Source: Takakia lepidozioides
Taxonomy: Eukaryota > Streptophyta > Takakiopsida > Takakiales > Takakiaceae
DNA: 64,000 nucleotides
Assembly (NCBI GenBank): GCA_030704615.1
Contig: CM060732.1
Span: forward strand, 11,036,001 to 11,100,000
Direction of reading: 5' to 3'
Made by a program: the position numbers and the translations under genes. The notes under the pieces are model-generated. The model was not told the origin of the DNA and did no database searches. It saw only the letters and a program-made list of their open reading frames with translations. This document shows positions 43,689-53,908 of the stretch, one piece after another (the first letter of the stretch is position 1; each line of letters begins with the position of its first letter).

Positions 43689-46600
43689 TTAATTATCTTT
43701 GAATATTGATGGTCGAGGTTCGTAACGACCGTAGTAGAGAAACGTGATGACACACGGGTGGATCTTCATATGTGGTGGTAACTCCAGTTTGTATGCTACT
43801 GCTCCAATGCGTTTAATGATCGAAAAATGACCAATGAACCGTGCCCCTAGTTTTCGCGATCCAATGATGTGTAAATTGGTTGTAGACAACCACACTTGAT
43901 CCAACTGCAAACTCCTCAATCCCGTCGACGTGCATTTGCCATATTGCTTTGGCGATTTGGGCAACCATCAGCTTCTCTTTAGCTTGACGTACTCCCCGTC
44001 GAATTTGTTGCCCAAAGCGTTAGTCGCGGCTACCTTGGATAACTCCTCTTTTGGTAAATTGAACTCGTTAAGAGTTGTTGGCCCATTTTGGGTGTTTACC
44101 ATATATCAAAAAGAAAGGAGTTTCTTTCGTTGACGCGTTGGACCGAGTTATTGTTATGAAAATTCTACCAATAGTAATAACCAATCTCATCTTCTTGTTC
44201 TTCTAACGTTAAAGGCCCGCAACATGTCTTCAATTGTATGATTTGTTAGCTCTGTCTGTCCATCTGACTCCGGATGATAGGCTGTTGACATAGCCCATGA
44301 TGAGAATAAACCGTTCCAGATATAGTCGAGTAGTTCAGGGCAGTGGACGGATTTTCTAGTGGGACGGATGTGTATCATCTACTCAATTGTCTACAAAGAC
44401 CACTATGTGTCGTATCCCGATGAGGTTTGAGGTAAAATCACAAAACTAAATCCATGGCTCATATGTTCCCAACATCTGTTGGTATTGGTAGTGTTGTAAA
44501 AGAAAGGCTTGGCTTGCGGTTTGTTAACTTGTTTTGTTGACATTTCATGCAACTTCGAACGTACGCCTCACTTCGTTCGCATCCGTGGCCAAGAAAATGT
44601 TCGTTAGTTGTTCGAATGTTTTTTCAACCTCCAACATGTCCTGCTGTGCGCGTATCATGAGCTTCAACAAGACTTCTGTCTTCAATGCAGGTTCATCAGG
44701 GATCCAAAGTTAATTCCTTGAATACCAAAACCCTCGAATTCTGTCACTGTGCCTTTCTTTTTAGCATCACGATCTCCCATCATCTTTAGAAGCCGTTACT
44801 ATTTGTTCTACCAATCGGGGTGGAATGTTGATTTTCTGTCAATGTGTTCATGAGCGACAATCCTTGTCATTGCATTGCCAATTGTCGTTTTCCCTCCACA
44901 TAGACGATCTTCATATTAAATTGTTGTCGCCACTCCGCCAACGAATCTGTCTCTTCGATAGATCTTTTTGTGTCTCCAAGTATACCAACGGTTTATGGTC
45001 TGTCTCCACTATGAACTCTTTGTCTCAAGATAGTGCTTCCAATGTTTTGTACCAAAACAATGGCCCAATTCTTCCGTTCGGTTGATGATAATTTGTTCCG
45101 CAGGGTGGTAACAATTTGAGAGAAAAAAATATGCCAATGGGTGCCATCCGTCTTCCCATTCTTGTTGTAATCCCCACCCACTCTGAAGCCTGACAGCATC
45201 TACTGAGAGCGTGATTAGTCTTGTCGGATCTTACCATTTTAAGATCGGGGCATGAAGCAACGCATCCTTCAAGGCCTGAAATGTTAACTCTCTTCTGTAC
45301 CCCACTTCCCTTTACTTCCTTTGCCCCAAAGATTTGTCAATGGTTGGGCAATCTTTGAGAATGCCCGTACAAATCGTCTGTAGAATCCGGTAAGGCCAAG
45401 AAAACTCTTTAATTGGGTAATTGTCTTCAGGGCCTATTCACTACTGAATAACTTCTATTTTCTCACTCATTATCTCAATTCCCTTCATACTCACGCGATG
45501 CCCAAGATAATCTACTTCTGTTTTCCAAACTCACATTTAGATGCTTGGCATATAGCTGATTCTCCCGGAGAACTTGTAATACTTGTTTGAGGTGGTTCTA
45601 TGCTCGACAAGGCTGTGTTACTATAGATCAGAATATCATCTAAAAAGACTATCACCAAATCTATTAAGAATGGGCAAAAGATATCATCATGAAGCCCATG
45701 AATGGCTGGGGGCATTGGTGAGACCAAATGGCATTAACCATGTATTCAAAAGGTCCATACTAGGGAGGAAAGCGGTCTTATATCATCTTAATCAGCGACT
45801 CGAATTTGGTGTATCCACTCAAGCTTCGTAAAGTTAGTATTTTGCTCCTCGCAGTTGGTCAAATAGATGTCCATGCGTGGTAACGGTACTTGTTCTTCAC
45901 TGTATGCTGGTTGAGTGCTCGATAATCAATGCACATGCGCATTGCTCCATCTTTTTTTTCAACAAAAACACCGGCGCTTCATACGGGATACACTTGGTCT
46001 TATAAAGCCTTTTTGATAGTAGGTCTCGATTTGAGCTTACATTCTTCCAACTCGTTTGGTGCTAATCGATAAGGGACTTTACAAAAAAGTGTACTACTTG
46101 GAACAACCTCAATCTTATGATCTACTCTTCTCTTTGGCGGAAGCCGTGCTGGTAGGTCATCTGAAAAGACATACTTTTTCAATACACTCTATAATTCTAT
46201 AGGGACCTCACTCATGTCTTTTTCGGATTTCCACGTCTCTTATTAAACCTACAAATTAATAAGTCTTCTTACATATAGCTGTAGTTCCTATAAACAAATG
46301 ATGGTAGGTTTCGATATGGGTGTCTTCACTCGATCTCCCCATATTTTCCAATTCTGGGTTTGACTATCTTTCTACGCCAATCAACATCAGGGTTGTGAGA
46401 TTCATCCAATGCATGCCTAATATTACGTATATCAAGCCAGTCTGACCCCTCGTCATCTAAGGTTTCTCTATATTTACCAATCGACAACTCTCTGTTTTTA
46501 GGTAGTATCTCAATGGCCTCTGTATGTCCATTTGGAATTTCTACTTCATCTCTTTCATATTTTTCTAAGGGGAGTCCTAGTTTCAAGGCAGCCTTTTTTT

Positions 46601-48003
46601 AGATTAAGAAGTTTTATGTTGCCCCAGGGTCTATTAACACTCTCACATGAATACCTTCCAAGGTTACATCTGCCACAATAATGCGTCTCTTTCTTGCCCG
46701 CATGATTGATTTGTCTCTTCTCCTTGTAGGGCCCCTCGCTCTCCTCTTTTTGTAGAACCAGTAAGGACCGCGAGGTCTACTTACTGGTTGTCCTCGTTTT
46801 CCTGATCATTGTGATGTTCGTTATCTTCTCCTCTCCTTAAACTGTTAAGAGGTTTTTGATAAGTGTGTCGATTGTACCTTCCACTCCGACAGTTGGCTGT
46901 AAGATGTCTGTATTTTCCACAGTTGTAACATTGTCGAGTTTTCCTTTGTCCTTCTGTTCGTGAGATGTGAGGAGGGTTCACATCCTTGTCATTCAATTTC
47001 ATCGTCGTTGTGTGTTATCTTCCCCATATCCGATTCCCGGCCTATTTCTTTGAGAGTATTGGAAGTTATCCCGTCTTCGAAGATTTCCAAGCTCCATAGG
47101 CGTTGGTCTGTATTGGTTCAATGGAAAGTGTATACCTTCGTCGTATTTTGGTAGCGTCAATTCCAAAAAATTCTTTTGGGCCAATGAAATTGCTTCGTGG
47201 ACATCAACCGGGTTGCGTAAAATTACCTCTCCTTGCTTTTCTTCTTCAATCCTCTTTTGAAGTTATCTAAAGCTTCTACAGGATTCATGTCTTCGATTTG
47301 GACTTGAAGATTTAAAAAATCTTCAATGTAATTTTGCACACTCCCGCGTTGTTCCAAGTGCCATAATTTCATTCAAGCAGTTGTAACAGCATCTACTGCC
47401 TTGAATTGTTGGAGCAGCCCCACTTTCAAGGTGCTCCAAAATAAAAGTTCTCCTTTTGCAATCTGTCTTCTCTCCAATGTCTGTAACCATGTTGAAGCAT
47501 TGTCGAGTAGAAAAGATTGTATGAACATTCTGTGGTCCAAATCACTTGATGTATGGAAATATGACAGATGTACCTCCATTCGATAAATCCATCCTTCTAG
47601 CACTCCCATTGCGCGACTTCCTTTACGGCTCGACTTTGCATGTCTTGGTCATCTTTTGCAACAAACGTATCCGATCCATCAGCAACCAGTCCGGGGGCGG
47701 TTTATTGTCTCACTTGTTTAAGTCCTCCATCCACACGTGTGTTTGTTGTTGGGTCGTGACAAGAGCATTCTTCAATTCGTGTAAGCGCTCCATTATCCAC
47801 ACCGTCTGATCATTGGCTTGATGAGTAGTGTGTGCGTGTCCACCATTTCTCATTGTCCGCCATCTTGCTCTACTACTCCTTCCTTCGTGGTGTTTGTCTT
47901 CTAAAATTAATGTTTTTATACTATTATCTCTATTCTCTATCCTAATACAGTATGTAAATAGTGCAATCCCAAACCATCTCGTACGTGGACTATGGTAATA
48001 CAA
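43689..48003 (-). pseudogene. Nested element gag-pol remnants
   Basis: Reading leftwards on the minus strand: gag pieces at 48003-47710, 47609-47373 (IYRMEVHLSYFHTSSDLDHR, SWLQTLE-like) and 47184-46999; zinc knuckle CYNCGKYRHLTANC at about 46920; protease region 46586-46326 (MKLGLPLEKYERDEVEIPNG); RT start 46182-46000 (RVDHKIEVVPSS); RT active site VFLDDILIYS near 45660; integrase core STAYHPESDGQTELTN (44300-44190) and the C-terminal GPY/F-like part ARFIGHFSIIKRIGAVAYKL (43964-43689). Many frame changes and stops make it non-coding. Confidence 0.85.
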
Positions 48004-48491
48004 AAGGGACGTTGAAACTCATGACAATGTCATGATTCTACCCAAATTCTGCAACTAAAAATCTCAAAAGATGATGCTTGTCGATGACGCGCACATTGAT
48101 ACTAAATACATTTGGTGGTGGAAAATTAGGTGGAAAATGTCTACCTCGATCCTGAGCTATGTATATACACCTATATATATATTCTAATTCTAATTATAGG
48201 AAAGACGACAGGTCGTGGGTTTGTAACACTCTTGATATTATCATCTCCAAATCTCTGTACTATATATCTCTAATTTATCATTACAAGACATATAATTTTA
48301 AACTCACACTCCGAAGGAAAATCACGGAAAAGAGGGTTGATTTAAGTCCATAAAATTTTTACACTATCGTTATGGCGCACATCACGACTATCTATTCAAC
48401 ACTTTTTAAAGTATAACAAACAAAAATCTCTAAAAAATAAAACATCTTAATCGAATCCTCCTAAAAGGTATTCAACTCCCAACTTTAAGAA

Positions 48492-48510
48492 GGACTAGGC
48501 TCTGATACCA
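48492..48510 (-). other. Primer binding site, initiator-Met tRNA
   Basis: On the minus strand TGGTATCAGAGCCTAGTCC, one base inside the 5' LTR. TGGTATCAGAGC is the classic plant complement to the 3' end of initiator-Met tRNA. Confidence 0.93.
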
Positions 48511-48511
48511 T

Positions 48512-48945
48512 TGTAACACTCGGATCTACACAAAGTAGAATAGAAGTACTTCTAACTTTTTCCCAAAACAACTCGATGGCTTCTAGGCTTTCATTGCAGG
48601 GTTTATATACCCTTCACAATATGATTATTTTAAAGGTTTGACTTGAGAGCCTCAAGTCAAAGCTTCATAAAGTCAACCCCTCGAGGTTTGACATATCTTC
48701 ACAATACGACTTTATCAAAGATACTTGCTAAAGTCAATCTTCATAGGTTTGACATTATTCTATACAATATGACTTATCAAAGATTTGACCTACTCTCCAT
48801 AATATGAATATCTTAGAGGTTGGGACTTGAGAGCCTCAAGTCAAACTTCCTTAAGTCAAACTTCTTAGGATCCTTCCTAGTTATTCTGGAAACTTCTAGG
48901 GAAACTTTCCTCCTCCATGTAGAACCTTCTAGATTCCTTGTTACA
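48512..48945 (-). repeat. 5' LTR of nested element
   Basis: 434 bp, TGTAACACTCGGATC..GATTCCTTGTTACA on the plus strand; partner of 43005-43441. Confidence 0.95.
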
Positions 48946-49957
48946 CGAAGGTCGCCATTTTGTCCGCCATAAGCCGTCGCACCTGATTTTCTTTTGGAGA
49001 GACGGATGTCGTCTTGGGCGTGCGAAGGCTCCTCCCTTCAATTTCCACGTGTCATTGTCGCACGTGGCCTATCCCATCTTTCCGGTCGAAATGAGTCACC
49101 TCTCGCCGGGTCTTCTTGTGGTTCAGCTCTGTACGGCCTTGTCTTTCGCCCCTAGGGACATCCGAGAAACATTCAAGCCCTCTCAATTGCCTCGTTCAAA
49201 ATCTTAGGTGGCTTCTCCTCCAACTTCCGTCTGGCCCATGGGGCCAATCCCGCAACAAAGTTGAAGACATTTCTGGTTCTCCATGTCCGCGACTTCGAGC
49301 AACAGCACATTGAAAGCCTGAACATATCCCCGAATGTCATCCGTTTGCTTCATATTCCTCATCTTGTCCCGGACAAGCCAGGACGCGTTGAGGGGCACAA
49401 ATTGTCTCTTCATCAGTTCCTTGAACCCACTCCAGTTCAAGGTTTCCGGGTTTGGACCTCGGTCGTGAAGGCGTTTTCTGCCACCATGTTGAGCATAGCC
49501 CCTCAAATAGGTGGGAGCCACTTCCAACCCGATCCCGTCACTCAAATTGGCCGCCCGGAAGTACTACTCTAGCTCCAAGAGCCAGGGGTGTTGAGTGCAT
49601 TTCGATTTCGGGAGCCCGCGAAGGTGTCGGGTTCTTAGGCTTCAACTTAAACTTTGCATTAGTAGAAGTGGCATTAGCCGCCTTCAACACGTCTTTCAAC
49701 GTCCTGCCAAACTCCGCCAACAACCCTTCCCAAAAGGCTGCTGGCATGGGAGACATTTGTTGGTCTGTCAGAGCTCTCAGAGATTCCTCGAGCTCCGACT
49801 CCCCATATTCATCCCGTTCTTGAGCGGCCTCGTTTTCAAAAGCATGCATCGCTTCCTCAAATTGCCGCTTTGGTGACACGTCGCCCTCATCGGGCTCACC
49901 AGGATCATCATCTTTCGGGCCGTTCCGCTGGCCACCCCCAACCGGCGGTGAACTTTT
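48946..49957 (-). pseudogene. Outer element gag, 5'-truncated
   Basis: Frames 49957-49538 and 49545-49204 include SPKRQFEEAMHAFENEAAQE and the gag core YLRGYAQHGGRK..FKELMKRQFVPLN..KMRNMKQTDDIRGYVQAF. The segment then runs to 48946, where the nested element's target site begins; the knuckle resumes at 43004. One frameshift lies at about 49540. Confidence 0.75.
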
Positions 49958-49980
49958 TAAGGAGAAATTTCGTTTCAGGA

Positions 49981-50515
49981 ATATGACACTTCAAGTTCCT
50001 GACAACCGTTTGTGGTGCCTCAAACTAGAGTCTTGGAGTTTCTGGACCTTGCATTGAAGCATTTTCACGTGGCCATTTGGTCATGTGCTGATAGAGGTGT
50101 TCTTTGTAGGATGTTGGAGAGTTTCGTCCCCACGAAAATAGCGAAGAAGTTTTGCTTCACATGGTCTGCTGAGGATTGTAAGGATACCACCGGTTATATC
50201 AGGCCCGGGATGAAATATCTCGTGAAGGATATTCGAAGTGTTATTGTCAGGTACCCTAGTAGACCGTTTGCTACGCAGGGGCAAATACTTCTTGTAGATG
50301 ATGAGCCATCAAAAGGGCTGCGAAACCCACAAAATACTGGATTTTTCCCTTTCTCATTCAAGCCATCACCAAACGGATTGCATGACCGGGATGATATGAC
50401 AAAAGCAGTGTGGTCATATATATTGGAGATGGCTGGAGCTTCAACAGTCGTTGATTACATTAGCGAGAACCCGGCAAAGTGTTCTCATAAGCCTATTTGT
50501 CGAGGACATGCCTGA
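49981..50515 (+). pseudogene. FCP1/NIF-type (HAD) phosphatase fragment
   Basis: After a possible acceptor (TTTCGTTTCAG, 49980) and one stop, the frame from about 50000 reads VLEFLDLALKHFHVAIWSC, AKKFCFTWSAEDCK, GQILLVDDEPSKGLRNPQN and TGFFPFSF. This matches the C-terminal half of plant NLI-interacting-factor/FCP1-like phosphatases, including the acidic LVDDEP motif. The N-terminal catalytic DxDx(T/V) motif is absent because the truncated retrotransposon abuts it at 49957. It is therefore a fragment or 3' part of a broken gene. The frame ends at 50513-50515. Confidence 0.6.
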
Positions 50516-53199
50516 TGGGCCTGGTATGGAAGATATCTTGATCCTCGTATTTGGATCCCACAACAAAAAGAACCTGATTACCTTGGTAGGCACTGGATAT
50601 CCCACTGTTCTGGGATTTGTTCATAATTTGATTTCCAATTCTTTTGCAGCTGCATTTGCACTCTTACCTAAACATATCCATATGCAACACTTCCACTTGG
50701 GCCCTAACATTTGTCATTTCCATCGCTTGTCCCAAAGTACATTCAAGGAACGAATTCTAAAAGATGAACAAGAGCTTGCGTGATTGGGGAAGAATGGCAG
50801 GCGTGCCGGGAGGCTTCAAGGGCATCAAGTAGAGTTGGCAGTAACATTTCAGATGACAATGTCAGCCGTTTCACCTTCCTGAAAGTATCTCCATGTCCTC
50901 TAGAGCGGAGACCGTGCAAGTGGCTGTGGTAACCGGAGGCGTCTTCGGACACATGCTTGACTGCGAGCCGTTTGGGATGAGGCTCAGATTATTAATGAGT
51001 AGTATCAGCCGTAACGTTTCTATGGCTTCAGAATCTATGGCTTGTATGGCATTAAGTCCATGAACGGATGGACAGTTGACGTTCATTTTTCTGTTGGTCC
51101 ATCGCCTTGAATGATATAATCTCAAATAAAATATGAATGTTTCATATCATCAATCAGATTCCCGACAGACTCGTTTTTCCATGTTGTCATGTTCATCACA
51201 TTGCCATCATTGTTAATATTTCGTTCTGTCATTATTCCATGTTTGTTGTGTGTATGTCATTTTGGATATCGGAAGCTCTCATCATTGTTTGATTCATTGC
51301 ATCCCCCCATTCCTTTTAATGAACGTCAACTTGGCAGTGGATGTGTTCATTTAAGACCACAATACATACTTGTATTTTTGCTTAGAGTGTGTGGAGGATT
51401 ACATAATTTGTTGTTATATAGTGCACAAATAGTCAAATAAATTATAGATATATCTCTTTATTTCTATTATAGATTATAATTATTCATAGATCTTTGTATT
51501 ATTTCTCGACCAAACAAAAGTCAGAGAATAGTTTAAAAATAGAGTTGGCTCCCAATGTCGATTGTGGAGCAGGAATTGGATCCAGAGCCTCATTGGATGG
51601 TTTTGGTTGTTGGACTTAGCATTCTCGGAGTTGGAGAAAGATTGTTGTCTCTGCCCAACACCTGCCACCTCTTGGTAGCCCCCACGTCCTCTGAATTAGC
51701 ACCCATGCCCGTTGGGTCTCCCTGTTGCACTGGAAAGTGTTCCTTAAAGCGTTGACGGTTATAGCTATTAAATGCAGGGTTGGGGAGGCTGTCGGAGAAA
51801 GAAGGGAGAAGGATCTAGGTTTGATCAACTCGCAATGAATCTGGCCCCTTTGGAGTCCGGTAGCCTATCAAGCAAAGTTTGCCTGGGAATTATAGGCAAA
51901 AAGTTTCTGCTGCTTCCAATAGGAGCTCTCGGATTNNNNNNNNNNNNNNNNNNNNNNNNNNNNNNNNNNNNNNNNNNNNNNNNNNNNNNNNNNNNNNNNN
52001 NNNNNNNNNNNNNNNNNNNNNNNNNNNNNNNNNNNNNNNNNNNNNNNNNNNNNNNNNNNNNNNNNNNNNNNNNNNNNNNNNNNNNNNNNNNNNNNNNNNN
52101 NNNNNNNNNNNNNNNNNNNNNNNNNNNNNNNNNNNNNNNNNNNNNNNNNNNNNNNNNNNNNNNNNNNNNNNNNNNNNNNNNNNNNNNNNNNNNNNNNNNN
52201 NNNNNNNNNNNNNNNNNNNNNNNNNNNNNNNNNNNNNNNNNNNNNNNNNNNNNNNNNNNNNNNNNNNNNNNNNNNNNNNNNNNNNNNNNNNNNNNNNNNN
52301 NNNNNNNNNNNNNNNNNNNNNNNNNNNNNNNNNNNNNNNNNNNNNNNNNNNNNNNNNNNNNNNNNNNNNNNNNNNNNNNNNNNNNNNNNNNNNNNNNNNN
52401 NNNNNNNNNNNNNNNNNNNNNNNNNNNNNNNNNNNTTTTGTAGGAAATGCAATAAGGGGGAGAGACGGTATGCTCCAACATACAGTTTTGTGGCTTTGAA
52501 CCCACAGCCACTTGTAAAGGCCACTTGTGCATTAAACATGGGCCATTTGTTGGATCCTTTTCTCCTAAACTCAATAGAAAGCAAGTTGGTCCAAAACTGA
52601 CAACTGACTTTTATCTGAAGACCTCAATTATGGGGTTGAGGCAGACAAACAGGCTCCGAGGTGCTGATGAAGGAGATGTCTGAAAGTCTTTAAGTTATGT
52701 TTAGTGGCACTGGGCCTCTGGGAATGAAACTGCTCTACATATTGGTGTAACGTCAAATCTGTCATCCCCCTCAGCTTTAGTGTATTTCTGGTGATTAGAA
52801 AAGAGCAAGTCCACAAGTCTTTCATATGACCTGAAACTTCATCACACACACTTCGCCGCCTTCGCAGGCACGCATGTGATTGGCAATGCAAAGCATGTGA
52901 ATAAGAAAGGCACCTAAGTCACAAACCGCCATCATCATTTGATCATAAACAAAAATTACATTGAGGAAAGCAAGGACAGGCAGCCTAATGGAGGTGTCAG
53001 TTGTTTAGCTTTTTAATCCTGGGATCCTCCATGGGAGAGATGATGGAATCCCAGGTGGGCGCGGATCATCGGCCTCGTGAGAAGCATGGGTTTGCATATT
53101 GTGCAATTCTATCAGAGTCACAGTCTCAAAACTGTGCGCTCTTAGGGGATAGAGGGAAAAAACCATGGATATCACTAATGTAGAGCTGAAATCTCATAC
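50516..53199. other. Uninformative stretch with assembly gap
   Basis: No confident gene. The ORF at 50451-50783 (+) overlaps the phosphatase fragment in another frame and matches nothing I know. Apparent long ORFs at 51.8-52.6 kb exist only because they run through N bases. Confidence 0.45.
51936..52435. other. Assembly gap, 500 N
   Basis: Exactly 500 N bases, a conventional placeholder, so the true distance is unknown. Confidence 0.99.
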
Positions 53200-53544
53200 T
53201 TATACATAGTTCGTTACACAAAAAGACCCACTCAGTAACAATGAGCAATAGAGATCAATTGATCGGCTCATGTGCAGGAGATCGACGTAAGTATGAGATA
53301 CAAATTTGCTGTGAAAATCACAAACCATAGACCGAGGAGATGGAGAGGTCATCTTCATCTTGTGATAGAAGCTCAGTAATGAGGTGCCTCGAGATTGTGT
53401 TGAAGGATGGGCGGCGGCGTAGGACGTAGCCCAGTATAGCAGCTGCTTGCTATCACCTTTTCTCCTCTGCAGGCGGGCTTGGGTCTTGGATGTTCGGGCA
53501 AGCGTGGAGTCAGAGAGTTTAATATTAGTTACAGCCGTAGACAT
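53200..53544 (-). CDS. Possible small gene or first exon, divergent from the GDSL lipase
   Basis: An ATG at 53544 opens a basic stretch, MSTAVTNIKLSDSTLARTSK, then QARLQRRKG, with a possible donor (AGAAAAG^GTGATAG) shortly after. It faces the GDSL gene across 364 bases, a plausible bidirectional promoter. I do not recognise it; it may be no gene at all. Confidence 0.2.
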   Translation of the reverse strand: MSTAVTNIKLSDSTLARTSKTQARLQRRKGDSKQLLYWATSYAAAHPSTQSRGTSLLSFYHKMKMTSPSPRSMVCDFHSKFVSHTYVDLLHMSRSIDLYCSLLLSGSFCVTNYV

Positions 53545-53908
53545 GCTGTCGAAAGAGCACTTGTACTGCCATCTACATATTTCAGAGCATTGTAGTAGAC
53601 TCGGTGCACTGTCGCTCTCGCTCTAAAGATGCAAGGCTCAATAGCACGGAAGTGCTGTGCTGTGATTTGGACATCAGCTTCCGCTGCAGGTTTCCCACTG
53701 GTTAGTAAGTTATGCTTGGCCTCGGTGTCCGTCTCTCTCTCCTTCGCTTCAGCTCTTAAGGGGAATGGTTCAAACTGGGCTCTCGCGAGATAGCGGCAGT
53801 GAGTACATTGTATTCTATAGGTCTACAGCTTACGCTACACTACTATCGCTAATTTCGTGAGGCCACGATCAACTTGCTCACACTTCAGTTTTCAAAACTA
53901 ATTCAGTG

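Larger units (their letters stand above)
43005..48945 (-). mobile_element. Nested Ty3/Gypsy LTR retrotransposon, degenerate coding
   Basis: A 5.9-kb element with LTRs 43005-43441 and 48512-48945, both TGTAACAC..TTGTTACA, flanked by the direct repeat CGAAG (43000-43004 and 48946-48950). On the minus strand the 5' LTR (right) is followed after one base by a tRNA-iMet PBS, and the 3' LTR (left) is preceded by a purine tract. Removing it rejoins the outer element in frame at its zinc knuckle. The two LTRs differ by scattered substitutions and 1-2-base indels, so the insertion is not very recent. Confidence 0.95.
37831..49957 (-). mobile_element. Chromodomain Ty3/Gypsy retrotransposon (outer), 5'-truncated
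   Basis: Minus-strand element with gag (49.9-48.9 kb), zinc knuckle and protease, reverse transcriptase, RNase H, integrase and C-terminal chromodomain (43.0-39.4 kb), then a purine tract (GGGGGAGGAAA, near 39430) and a 3' LTR of about 1,590 bp (37831-39420, TGTCGCGC..CTAAGCA on the plus strand). Gag opens at the right edge with no ATG, PBS or 5' LTR before the phosphatase fragment at 49981, so the 5' end has been lost. It is interrupted by a second retrotransposon at 43005-48945. Confidence 0.85.

Noticed and set aside
51772-52584. Four ORFs of over 200 residues
   Set aside because: They consist mostly of unknown residues from the 500-N gap.
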